A DNA stretch of 64,000 nt, taken from assembly GCF_029542085.1 (NCBI RefSeq), contig NZ_CP107036.1:4836001-4900000 (forward strand). The letters run 5' to 3'. Below, one piece after another: positions 1-11,663 of this stretch (its first letter is position 1; the number at the start of each line of letters is the position of its first letter). The translations under genes were made by a program, and so were the position numbers. Under the pieces are notes generated by a model. The model did not search any database. It worked only from the letters and a program-made list of their open reading frames with translations, and was not told the DNA's origin. The stretch is from Sphingobacterium sp. ML3W. GTDB taxonomy: Bacteria; Bacteroidota; Bacteroidia; Sphingobacteriales; Sphingobacteriaceae.

Positions 1-311
1 ATTTTTTCTTTTACCTCTTCTGGTACGCCTTTATCCTTTAGGAAGTCTAAAGCGATCTCTACACTTCTTTTTTCATGGCCAATCGCATTGTCAGATTTTA
101 CATAACCTAAATCATGAAAGTAGGCTGCACTGATCACTATAAAATGATCTTCGTCATTTAACTTATAAAACGAGGAAATCTCATCTGCAGCTTGTACTAC
201 TGAATGTGTATGTAGGCTGTTGTGAAAACAATGACAAGAGGAGATATTCTGTATAATATAAGCGTTAGAAAATTCTTCTACCTGTTTTAAAAGTTCGTTA
301 TAATCTATCAT
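1..311 (-). CDS. HD-domain phosphohydrolase (partial, C-terminus outside window)
   Basis: Reading leftwards from an ATG at 309-311 there are 103 open codons that run off the window edge. The protein has the layout of HD-superfamily metal-dependent phosphohydrolases: a histidine-rich start (CHCFHNSLHTHSVV, about residues 26-39), the HD pair in AYFHDLGY (about 64-71), and a following HE (GHEKRSVEIA, about 78-87). These His and Asp residues are the usual metal ligands of the fold. The natural substrate cannot be told from sequence; small HD proteins of this kind are often annotated only as predicted metal-dependent phosphohydrolases. It reads away from the rRNA operon. Confidence 0.75.
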   Translation of the reverse strand, partial: MIDYNELLKQVEEFSNAYIIQNISSCHCFHNSLHTHSVVQAADEISSFYKLNDEDHFIVISAAYFHDLGYVKSDNAIGHEKRSVEIALDFLKDKGVPEEVKEK

Positions 312-589
312 GACTAATATGATGTTTATTTACAATAAAAGTATTCAATATCTTTAACATCTTATATACAAGTGATCCCTTTTCGTAATTTTTTAATCTA
401 GATCAAACTGATATTCCTAATTAGAACCTGAAATCATTTTTTTGTGATGATTAAAATCTTTGTCAAGACCCCCATCAGGGATATCTCTGGATCTGGTGGA
501 TCTCATGTTTTCCGGAGTAAAACGACTAGGTTGGCTATAGCAGTAATATGATGCTGAATTATTCTTCAAACCTGCGATTCCAGCCAATG

Positions 590-951
590 AGGTCGAGTAT
601 TTGGTCTATTTTTCTGTTTTTTAGGCTGCGGTTGGAGAGCTGTTCGGCCCCGAATCGGGCTTTGAACGTACCTCAGTGCAGATTCTAGCATAGCTAGATC
701 GTACTGCGAGTGCGGTTTTAGCGTGCTGGACTCGGACTCACCATGGACTCACTACGGAAACAGCATGGATTTATACCAAGGCTGTCCCGACTGTGGTATG
801 GCTTAGGCCTGCCCAAGAGGTTGATCGGAACTGGAGCATATATGTAAACCCAATCGTTCTATAGCTCGAAAATTAAAGAACTGTCTTCGTGGTTACCCCA
901 TTGCTGCCCGTTGTTATGGACAAGTTTGTCATTAATTTAGCAATAACTTAA
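590..951 (+). mobile_element. Possible relic of an IS110-type element end (structured RNA region plus first transposase codons)
   Basis: This stretch is richer in GC than the DNA around it and has several small hairpins: TCTAG/CTAGA around 690, and ATACCA/TGGTAT at about 774-800. It is followed at 916 by an ATG whose reading, MDKFVINLAIT then stop at 949-951, resembles the M-x-KFVIGIDxSK start of IS110-family transposases for only about six residues. IS110 elements carry a structured bridge RNA just before the transposase. The tract CCGAATCGGGCTTTG near 640 recalls a conserved part of such RNAs, from memory. This is inference; the resemblance is short and no element ends were identified. Confidence 0.25.
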
Positions 952-970
952 TATTAAGTTAGAGTACAGT

Positions 971-1016
971 TAGGTATTGGTTAGGTTTTATCTAAACAAA
1001 ACCTAACCAATACCTA
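971..1016. repeat. Perfect 19-bp inverted repeat with 8-nt loop
   Basis: The arms 971-989 (TAGGTATTGGTTAGGTTTT) and 998-1016 are exact reverse complements separated by ATCTAAAC. The right arm continues into a tail of CTAAAC-like units to about 1046. The stem is long for a terminator and no gene ends next to it, so it may be a palindromic repeat or an insulator before the rRNA promoters. Confidence 0.8.
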
Positions 1017-1069
1017 AACTAAACCTAAACAAACCCTAACTAAACAATGAATTTCTGCTGACCTTGAAG

Positions 1070-1490
1070 ACTCCACTTTAGCATTATCTTTCTGCAGTCT
1101 CCGCGGTCTGTTTCCGGCCTCGGTTTTTATGCCTGTCCATGATCCGATCTGCCTGCTGCGGCTCTTCGGCTTTTTTTCTGGTCGGCTATCTTTCCGGGAT
1201 GTTCGCTGCTGTGGGCATACCGGCTTTCTGTCCCTACTGCGGCGTAGAGGTAGGATGCCCTTCCCCATACGACTGTTATGTTTAGTGTCCCCTTTCGCTC
1301 GGGGACACTTTTCCCCATGAGTTCCCCGTTTCCATAACCTCTGCGCCCATTGTATCCACTGCCGTGCCGGATTCCCCGGTTCCTCCGGCCACGTTCCCGC
1401 GGCCTTTCCACAGCATTTTCCCGTATAACTGTCCATTTTTGCTCCCCGGCACCCCCCGAGATGCTGTTTTACAAAAACAATCCGCCAAGT
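1070..1490. other. GC-rich, strand-skewed non-coding block upstream of the rRNA promoters
   Basis: The plus strand is rich in C and T while the minus strand is rich in G and A. This suppresses stop codons and opens long minus-strand frames of up to 222 codons across 1014-1682. Those frames run through the rRNA promoter P1, are rich in Arg, Gly and Lys, and show no recognisable domain, so I do not call a gene. A hairpin GTGTCCCC (1285-1292) / GGGGACAC (1301-1308), followed by TTTT, lies inside. Confidence 0.5.
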
Positions 1491-1535
1491 TCCCAGCGAG
1501 TTAGCGGAAAAACAAAATAAATAAGAACAAAAGGC

Positions 1536-1567
1536 TTGGAAGTTTGTTAGTAAACTCCCTATCTTTG
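1536..1567 (+). promoter_or_regulatory. rRNA promoter P1 (Bacteroidota type)
   Basis: TTGG at 1536-1539 and TATCTTTG at 1560-1567 are separated by 20 bases, matching the -33 TTTG-like and -7 TAnnTTTG elements of the Bacteroidota primary sigma factor. Transcription would start near 1573. Confidence 0.7.
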
Positions 1568-1687
1568 CACCACTCCGCAAGGGAGGGGCGGTTACTTCGA
1601 AAGAAGGGATCATGAAAAAAAGAAGGGTCTGACGGGAGTTAGGCGCGGAAATCGAAAAAAAGGAAAAGAAAAAAAACTTCAAAAGTT

Positions 1688-1719
1688 TTTTGGTATTTCA
1701 AAAAAGATTTCTACCTTTG
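1688..1719 (+). promoter_or_regulatory. rRNA promoter P2 (Bacteroidota type)
   Basis: TTTTTTGG ending at 1693 and TACCTTTG at 1712-1719 are 18 bases apart. This is a second promoter about 150 bases after P1; tandem promoters are usual for rRNA operons. Transcription would start near 1725. Confidence 0.7.
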
Positions 1720-1810
1720 CAGTCCCAACGGAAACGGAGGGAGACAGAAAAAAGATAAAGAGGGCGCAATGCCATCGGAATATAGCGGATACGGAAGTTG
1801 AAGCGAGAGA

Positions 1811-1822
1811 AGTTCTTTAAGA
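1811..1822 (+). promoter_or_regulatory. boxA-like antitermination site in the rRNA leader
   Basis: AGTTCTTTAAGA resembles the boxA consensus (TGCTCTTTAACA) bound by the NusB/NusE antitermination complex. It lies between P2 and the 16S processing stem, the expected position. A sister copy lies before the 23S gene at 3962-3973. Confidence 0.55.
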
Positions 1823-1828
1823 AAACAC

Positions 1829-1850
1829 AATCATGTAAGCGTGACGAGTA
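1829..1850 (+). other. 16S rRNA processing stem, 5' arm
   Basis: The segment 1829-1850 is nearly the reverse complement of 3511-3533 beyond the 16S 3' end: GTGACGAGTA pairs with TACTCGTCAC, then GTAA and ATCAT continue the match with small bulges. It would form the long stem cut by RNase III to release pre-16S RNA. Confidence 0.75.
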
Positions 1851-1963
1851 GGCAAAACGAAAGTCATGAACAAATTCAAGAATTAGTTCAATTCGATCCA
1901 AGATCAGAGATATAAAAAAAGAATTCTGATTATGTAAATAGTTGGAATCAAAAACTTCATTTT

Positions 1964-3491
<1,528 letters not shown>

Positions 3492-3510
3492 CTAGAGTAT
3501 CGCGGATCGG

Positions 3511-3533
3511 TACTCGTCACGTTACATATGATT
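3511..3533 (+). other. 16S rRNA processing stem, 3' arm
   Basis: This segment pairs with 1829-1850 and closes the pre-16S stem. It starts 20 bases after the mature 3' end. Confidence 0.7.
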
Positions 3534-3613
3534 GCATAAGAAGAAAAAACATCAGAAGAAAGTGCCCGCCCCTAATGGAGCGGTCCCTGAGAGAAGAGAT
3601 GAACAGAATAGCT

Positions 3614-3690
3614 AGTCCCGTAGCTCAGTTGGTTAGAGCACTACACTGATAATGTAGGGGTCAGCAGTTCAAATCTGCTCGGGACTACCA
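3614..3690 (+). tRNA. tRNA-Ile (GAT anticodon)
   Basis: The acceptor arms AGTCCCG (3614-3620) and CGGGACT (3680-3686) pair fully, followed by A and an encoded CCA (3688-3690). The anticodon arm CTACA-CTGATAA-TGTAG carries GAT at 3648-3650, and the T arm has GTTCAAATC. It is the first of the two tRNAs in the 16S-23S spacer. Confidence 0.95.
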
Positions 3691-3701
3691 GGTAGTAATG
3701 A

Positions 3702-3783
3702 GTATTTAGTATCTAGTATTTAGACAAATGGATGGCGACATACATGGATCTAAGGACTAATGTCTAACATCTCAGGTCTAACA
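3702..3783 (+). repeat. rRNA spacer module, copy 1
   Basis: After tRNA-Ile the spacer holds AGTATTTAGA (3715-3724), then ATGGCGACATA (3732-3742), then TCTAA-type units. The same ordered boxes follow tRNA-Ala at 3886-3945, and part of the module recurs before 5S at about 7128-7151. Confidence 0.6.
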
Positions 3784-3787
3784 AAAA

Positions 3788-3861
3788 GGGGAATTAGCTC
3801 AGCTGGCTAGAGCACCTGCCTTGCACGCAGGGGGTCAACGGTTCGAATCCGTTATTCTCCA
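3788..3861 (+). tRNA. tRNA-Ala (TGC anticodon)
   Basis: The acceptor arms GGGGAAT (3788-3794) and ATTCTCC (3854-3860) pair with one G-T wobble. The anticodon arm CCTGC-CTTGCAC-GCAGG carries TGC at 3822-3824, and the T arm has GTTCGAATC. CCA is not encoded here (the base 3861 is followed by CG), unlike the neighbouring tRNA-Ile. Confidence 0.95.
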
Positions 3862-3885
3862 CGTTCTTAGTACAAAGTATTTGGT

Positions 3886-3945
3886 ATATAGTATTTAGAG
3901 ATGATATGGCGACATATCGGAGTCTAACTACTGCTATCTAACTAC
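3886..3945 (+). repeat. rRNA spacer module, copy 2
   Basis: AGTATTTAGA (3890-3899) and ATGGCGACATA (3906-3916) repeat the boxes of copy 1. They are followed by AGTCTAACTACTGCTATCTA, nearly repeated before 5S as AGTCTACATACTGCTATCTA (from about 7129). Confidence 0.6.
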
Positions 3946-3961
3946 TGGTTACTAAAAAAAG

Positions 3962-3973
3962 AGTTCTTTGACA
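3962..3973 (+). promoter_or_regulatory. boxA-like site before 23S rRNA
   Basis: AGTTCTTTGACA matches the boxA consensus and the leader copy at 1811-1822. Having one boxA before 16S and one before 23S is the known arrangement in rRNA operons. Confidence 0.5.
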
Positions 3974-4012
3974 TATTGAAAGAGAAAAAAAATTACAAGA
4001 GAAGACAACAGT
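3969..4012 (+). other. 23S rRNA processing stem, 5' arm
   Basis: TGACATATTGAAAGA (3969-3983) pairs with 7066-7084, and GAAGACAACAGT (4001-4012) pairs exactly with 7034-7045. Together they form the pre-23S stem that RNase III would cut. Confidence 0.75.
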
Positions 4013-4141
4013 ATAGAGACAATACTTGTATGTGTTTGATGTAGGGAGGAGACCCTCGGTCGAAGGCCGAACGAATCACTGCGTAGCATATTGGTATATA
4101 TATCACAAGCAGCCGCATAGTAGCAAAAGGCTATGCCGGTG

Positions 4142-7025
<2,884 letters not shown>

Positions 7026-7033
7026 AGACAGAC

Positions 7034-7084
7034 ACTGTTGTCTTCCTCTTTAATTTTTGAATTAATCTTTCAATATATATGTCA
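7034..7084 (+). other. 23S rRNA processing stem, 3' arm
   Basis: ACTGTTGTCTTC (7034-7045) is the exact complement of 4001-4012. The segment 7066-7084 complements 3969-3983 apart from an inserted ATAT. Confidence 0.75.
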
Positions 7085-7170
7085 TTATGGTTTAAGCTAT
7101 AAGATGGGTATAAACTTTCACAGGAAAGTCTACATACTGCTATCTAAAACTTGATACTATACAAGATCTT

Positions 7171-7280
7171 TAGGTGCCTATATCGGCGGTGTCTACCTCT
7201 TCCCATTCCGAACAGAGCAGTCAAGCCCGCCAGAGCCGATGGTATTGCCGTAACAGGTGGGAGAGTAGGTCGGTGCCTTT
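7171..7280 (+). rRNA. rrf: 5S ribosomal RNA
   Basis: The 5' and 3' ends (AGGTGCC and GGTGCCT) form helix I with G-U pairs. The interior has the usual CCCATTCCGAACAGAGCAGT and GGGAGAGTAGGTCGGTGCC. Length is about 108-110 bases, as expected. It is the last gene of the operon. Confidence 0.93.
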
Positions 7281-7289
7281 TTTTACACG

Positions 7290-7328
7290 GAAGCCCTTGC
7301 TGGAAACAGTCAAGGGCTTCTTTCGTTT
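7290..7328 (+). terminator. rRNA operon terminator
   Basis: The stem GAAGCCCTTG (7290-7299) / CAAGGGCTTC (7311-7320) is a perfect 10-bp hairpin followed by TTTCGTTT. It directly follows 5S. Confidence 0.85.
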
Positions 7329-8176
7329 AGTTACTTCCCAAAAGGTTCCAGAGGACAAGGGTGTCGACAAAGAAGCCACACAAAAGACTTAGCTCAGGAA
7401 TAGTACTATCTAGTACAAACCTTCAAAAGATTCTAGAGAAACAATGGTTCCCCCACAAAAGCTCCAGGGATCCGGTTTCGAAATGATACTATAAAATACG
7501 GTTCTGCCGGGTACTGATCTAAGGTACTGCACTATTATGTTTTTTATATATTTCCCAGGGATTACTGACTCCGTAGCGAAAATGCAGTTCTGGGATCGTG
7601 CTCTATCATGACGGTGTATACCTGCTTGCCGCCTAAGCCCCTATCTTAGCCATTTTTATTGCAGCTTTTACCCTAGTGATCTTAAATTGAATATACCTGC
7701 TATTATGTGAATCTTTCCTGAATAAAAGTAAACTTAGAAGGCGTCTTATTTTCTATAATAGCTAATCTTGCTATAGGCTGGAAAATTTTTGGAGCACAAC
7801 TTCGAATATATTCCCAGTCACATGCTATGCGAGGATAAGGTTATAGGATATATTTTTGAGGACTAAAGATATGAGATTAAAATAGGAAATTGATAAGAAC
7901 CGATAAGATTTGTTGTTACAAATTATTTCTTCGAGCTTAAACCAGGCAAAAAAAAAATGTAACACTTAAACAATGGAAATGCATTACATTATCATATGAT
8001 GTGAGGATTACTCTGCCGATATATAAATGAAAAACAGCTTCTCTAAATTGTCGTTACGTCTGGAGAAGATTTAATAAAGTTCAAAAAATCTATCATGAAA
8101 AATCCCCGCATTTAAGATATGGAATGGTTAATTCAGGGATAATTTAGGAATTCTTTGTTAAATAGCATAACGATTA
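7329..8176. other. Non-coding gap after the rRNA operon
   Basis: Some 850 AT-rich bases without a convincing reading frame, tRNA or strong repeat. I see no feature I can support, apart from the terminator at its right edge. Confidence 0.5.
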
Positions 8177-8204
8177 AGAGCCTAGTTTCTAAAAACTAGG
8201 CTCT
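8177..8204 (-). terminator. Hairpin terminator of the AHA1-type gene
   Basis: Perfect 12-bp arms AGAGCCTAGTTT (8177-8188) and AAACTAGGCTCT (8193-8204) with a 4-base loop lie 20 bases after the stop of 8225-8611. The T tract is poor, so termination is probable rather than certain. Confidence 0.65.
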
Positions 8205-8224
8205 ATGTTGATCTTGTATAAAAA

Positions 8225-8611
8225 TTAATCTTCTTCAGTATAAAAATCAATAAGAGAAGATATATAGGGATCTTCCCAACCTTCAGCAATATTTTCATAA
8301 TCTTCATCTGGTATATTGGTCTGTCTAATCTCTAATGAAGTTCCTTTTTTGTGTTCATGTAGCTTTAATGTAACAATGGAAGGGCTGTCAGTTTCTCCAA
8401 AATACCATTCTTGCACAATTTTGGTTGAAGGTTCCAATTCCAAGAACCGACCAGTAATTGCACCATCCCACAAAGAAAATTCACCATTTACAGTTGCATC
8501 TATTGATACAAGATCGCCAGTCCAAAGGCGGGCCGTAATTTCGGTTGTTAAGGCGAGATACAGTTCTTCTGGTGTCGCCGGGATAATAGCGTATTTCTTG
8601 AGATCTTTCAT
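8225..8611 (-). CDS. AHA1/SRPBCC-domain protein
   Basis: The 128-residue protein has the pattern of the AHA1 (activator of Hsp90 ATPase)-like SRPBCC fold: an N-terminal strand with PATPEELYLALT, the TARLWTGD segment, FSLWDGAITGRFLELEP and IVQEWYF, then a long C-terminal helix. SRPBCC proteins form a deep pocket for a hydrophobic ligand; bacterial AHA1-like members have mostly unknown ligands. It is transcribed alone and diverges from the rRNA methyltransferase at 8700, with 88 bases between the two starts that must hold both promoters. Confidence 0.75.
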   Translation of the reverse strand: MKDLKKYAIIPATPEELYLALTTEITARLWTGDLVSIDATVNGEFSLWDGAITGRFLELEPSTKIVQEWYFGETDSPSIVTLKLHEHKKGTSLEIRQTNIPDEDYENIAEGWEDPYISSLIDFYTEED

Positions 8612-8699
8612 AATGCAAATTTACTCTTTCCCGTAATTTACTAGTTATTTTGACTTCATTTTTATTTATATTATTTTTAGCACAAACTATTAGGACGAC

Positions 8700-10067
8700 A
8701 TGAGTAATTTTCTGCCAAATTCATTAGTGAAAAAATTAGGTGTAAACCCATTATTCGATACTGCTGAATTTATAAAAGTACATGAGGAAGGCAAGCGAGC
8801 AACAGCGATACGGTTAAACCCTCGCAAATTGAAGGAATGTCCATTTTCCAGCGGAGGAACGGTGCCATGGTGCGAGAGCGCTTTTTATCTCAAGGAACGC
8901 CCTGTATTCACGCTTGATCCTTTATTTCATGCTGGAGGCTATTATCCCCAAGATGCTTCTTCTATGTTTATAGATCACATTATCCATAAGCTGGAAATAG
9001 GATCTAAACCAGTTTATGCATTGGATCTCTGTGCAGCTCCTGGAGGAAAGTCTACTTTGCTAAACAGTAGCTTACATCCTGACAGTCTACTTGTCGCCAA
9101 TGAGATAATCAAGACCCGCGTGAATATCTTACAAGATAATTTAACAAAATGGGGAAACGTAAATACGGTGGTGACAAATAATGATCCTTCGGCTTTTGAC
9201 CGATTGCCGGGATATTTTGATATCATGGTGGTAGATGCACCTTGTTCTGGATCAGGTATGTTTAGAAAGGATGCAGATGCAATAGATGAATGGTCAGAAG
9301 CAAATGTCAAACTTTGTAGCGAAAGGCAACAAAGAATATTGGCAGAAAGTATTGCTTCATTGAAAACAGGTGGATACCTCCTTTATTCAACCTGCTCATA
9401 TTCGGAGGAGGAAAATGAAGATATTGCAGATTGGCTAATAGAAACGGGAGATTTTGAATCTATTGAAATTGCCATTGATGATAATTGGGGGATTGAGCAT
9501 ACAGAGTCGGGTGGACATGCGGCACATGGCTACCGCTTCTATCCACATAAGTTAGGCGGGGAGGGTTTTTTTATTACAGTTTTAAGGAAAGTTGCAGAGC
9601 AAGGTACATTTAATAGAAAAAGGATAAAACCAGAGAAATCGGATGTGCCGAAGGGAATTCTGGACACTTGGATATTGAACGTTGATGAGTTTTTTCCATT
9701 TATCCATCATGATGACCTATATATATTCCCCAAAAAGTATGAAAATGATTTGAAATACCTTCAGAATGTACTCTATCTCAAAAATGCTGGAATCAATATT
9801 GGAAAACTTAATCGAAAGGAACTCATTCCAAGCCACGCATTGGCTTTAAGTAACGTATTGAATCCTAGCTTCCAAAGCCTTGAACTTTCGCTTGAGGATG
9901 CTCAAAACTATCTTAGAAAGGAGAATGTAATACTAGAGACTATTCCTGCTGCTATCAAAGGTTGGACACTGGCGAGATATAAAGGGCTATCATTAGGCTG
10001 GATAAAGGTCTTACCAAATAGGATCAACAATTACTATCCCAAGGAACTAAGAATAGTGAATCTCTAA
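8700..10067 (+). CDS. RsmF-type 16S rRNA (cytosine-C5) methyltransferase
   Basis: This 455-residue protein of the NOL1/NOP2/Sun family transfers methyl from S-adenosylmethionine to cytosine C5 in rRNA. Visible motifs are the SAM-binding LDLCAAPGGKS (about 108-118), motif IV VVDAPCSGSGMFRKD (about 177-191, cysteine of the PC pair) and motif VI YSTCSYSEEENE (about 228-239, catalytic TCS cysteine). The C-terminal third (KGWTLARYKGLSLGWIK and NYYPKELR) matches the extra RNA-binding part of RsmF. The target (C1407 in E. coli) is inferred from the family. It converges on coaBC. Confidence 0.88.
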   Translation: MSNFLPNSLVKKLGVNPLFDTAEFIKVHEEGKRATAIRLNPRKLKECPFSSGGTVPWCESAFYLKERPVFTLDPLFHAGGYYPQDASSMFIDHIIHKLEIGSKPVYALDLCAAPGGKSTLLNSSLHPDSLLVANEIIKTRVNILQDNLTKWGNVNTVVTNNDPSAFDRLPGYFDIMVVDAPCSGSGMFRKDADAIDEWSEANVKLCSERQQRILAESIASLKTGGYLLYSTCSYSEEENEDIADWLIETGDFESIEIAIDDNWGIEHTESGGHAAHGYRFYPHKLGGEGFFITVLRKVAEQGTFNRKRIKPEKSDVPKGILDTWILNVDEFFPFIHHDDLYIFPKKYENDLKYLQNVLYLKNAGINIGKLNRKELIPSHALALSNVLNPSFQSLELSLEDAQNYLRKENVILETIPAAIKGWTLARYKGLSLGWIKVLPNRINNYYPKELRIVNL

Positions 10068-10110
10068 GAGGTAAGAGAAATTACATACCACTTCGAATTC
10101 CAAGAATAAA

Positions 10111-11319
10111 TTATTTTTTCGAGGGAATATGCTGTAAGATAATCGAACAAATATCTTTTGCAACATCTTCCTTCGATTTCAAAGGGAATACGTTGCTTTC
10201 GCCCGAACGATTGATAATTGTGACTTTATTTGTATCGGTAGCAAATCCTGCTCCCTGATCCTGCATGGAATTGAGAATGATAAAATCAAGATTCTTTCGG
10301 ACCAATTTGTCTTTCGCATTTTCGAGCTCGTTGTTTGTTTCTAAAGCAAAACCGATCAGTAATTGTTCTTTCTTCTTTTTGCTTCCTAAAGTGGCAAGAA
10401 TATCTGTCGTTTTCTTTAACGCAATAGAAAATTCATCCTCTTTCTTCTTTATCTTCTGAGATGCGACTTCAATAGGGGTATAGTCTGCAACTGCAGCACT
10501 CATGACAATTATCGTAGCATGATCAAAGTATTTTTCACAAGCTTGAAGCATCTCGGCAGCTGAAGTGACAGGAACAACAGTTATTTGATCAGGATTCGCT
10601 AGTGCAGTAGGTCCGGAAACTAATGTCACATCCGCGCCAAGATCTTTTAATTGTCGGGCAATAGCATAGCCCATTTTTCCACTAGAATGATTTCCAATAA
10701 AACGTACAGGGTCTATTGCCTCGTAAGTGGGGCCTGCTGATACAAGCGCCTTTTTACCTAATAATGGGAGCTTTTGGTTGGAATAGTTTTCCAGGAAGTG
10801 GAAAATTTCCTCTGGTTCAGCGAGACGTCCTTCCCCTATTAATCCACTAGCCAATTCACCTTTTTCAGGAGGGATGATAATATTACCATAAGCTCCTAGT
10901 TTAGCGATATTCGATTGCGAGGAGGGATGCTTCCACATATCCAAATCCATTGCAGGGGCAAAGAAGACGGGGCATTTTGCAGATAAATATACTGCCATCA
11001 GTAAGTTATCACAAAGACCATTTGCCATCTTGGCGATGGTGTTTGCTGTTGCTGGGGCTATAAGTATATAATCTGCATTTAAAGCTATTTCCACATGGTT
11101 ATTCCATTCTCCTGTATCGGGTTGATAATAGTCAACCAAAACAGGGTTTTTGGAAAGTGTAGAAAGTGTAAGCGGTGTAATAAAGGCTGTAGCTTCCGTT
11201 GACATAATCACTTTAACCTGGGCATCCGCTTTTACGAGCAGACGAATTAAAGTTGCAATCTTGTATGCGGCGATACTACCGCATACAGCAATTACAATAT
11301 TTTTCCCAGCTAAAGCCAT
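10111..11319 (-). CDS. coaBC: Bifunctional phosphopantothenoylcysteine decarboxylase / phosphopantothenate-cysteine ligase
   Basis: This enzyme performs two steps of coenzyme A synthesis. The N-terminal CoaC half is an FMN flavoprotein with GSIAAYK (about 14-20), the active-site His in NNHVEIAL (about 73-80) and PAMDLDMW (about 121-128). The C-terminal CoaB half starts near SAGPTYEAIDPVRFIGN (about 193) and has the HSSGKMGYAIA nucleotide site and a KIKKK stretch. Length, 402 residues, is normal. It is the last gene of bamD-rpoZ-coaBC, 14 bases after rpoZ. The order is common in Bacteroidota; the usual downstream recN is absent here. Confidence 0.93.
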   Translation of the reverse strand: MALAGKNIVIAVCGSIAAYKIATLIRLLVKADAQVKVIMSTEATAFITPLTLSTLSKNPVLVDYYQPDTGEWNNHVEIALNADYILIAPATANTIAKMANGLCDNLLMAVYLSAKCPVFFAPAMDLDMWKHPSSQSNIAKLGAYGNIIIPPEKGELASGLIGEGRLAEPEEIFHFLENYSNQKLPLLGKKALVSAGPTYEAIDPVRFIGNHSSGKMGYAIARQLKDLGADVTLVSGPTALANPDQITVVPVTSAAEMLQACEKYFDHATIIVMSAAVADYTPIEVASQKIKKKEDEFSIALKKTTDILATLGSKKKKEQLLIGFALETNNELENAKDKLVRKNLDFIILNSMQDQGAGFATDTNKVTIINRSGESNVFPLKSKEDVAKDICSIILQHIPSKK

Positions 11320-11333
11320 CGTTTATTTTGCGA

Positions 11334-11663
11334 TTAGTCTTGCTCTTTCGATGGATTTCTGTAGTACACTTTATCGTGTAAAAACTCATCGATTGCTACC
11401 AAAGTAGGTTTTGGCATACGCTCGTAGTGTTTAGAAATCTCTATTTGCTCGCGGTTTTCGAATACCTCTTCTAAGTTATCGTTATTACTTGCAAACTCAG
11501 CAAGTTTTCCGTTTAGTTCTTCCTTAATATCTACTGCAATTTGATTCGCGCGTTTAGAAATAACTACAATGGATTCATAGAGATTGTCAGTTCCTTTGTC
11601 CAATTGTCTTAAGTCACGTGTAACTGTAGAATTTGGAATTGAATTATTATTTTTTTGACTCAT
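11334..11663 (-). CDS. rpoZ: RNA polymerase omega subunit (Bacteroidota type)
   Basis: The 109-residue protein starting MSQKNNNSIPNSTVTRDL matches the Bacteroidota RpoZ family. The central NLYESIVVISKRANQIA resembles the omega helix that clamps the beta-prime C-terminus, and the tail reads KPTLVAIDEFLHDKVYYR. I chose the ATG at 11661-11663; a longer version would add a Lys-rich stretch that is merely bamD read in another frame. Its start overlaps the last 17 bases of bamD out of frame, suggesting translational coupling. Confidence 0.88.
   Translation of the reverse strand: MSQKNNNSIPNSTVTRDLRQLDKGTDNLYESIVVISKRANQIAVDIKEELNGKLAEFASNNDNLEEVFENREQIEISKHYERMPKPTLVAIDEFLHDKVYYRNPSKEQD

Noticed and set aside
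1014..1682. A 222-codon minus-strand frame upstream of 16S
   Set aside because: It runs across the rRNA promoter P1, has a composition caused by strand skew, and shows no domain or start signal.
7970..8010. Inverted repeat AATGTAA / TTACATT in the gap after the rRNA operon
   Set aside because: Arms are only 7 AT-rich bases with a 21-base loop; expected by chance.
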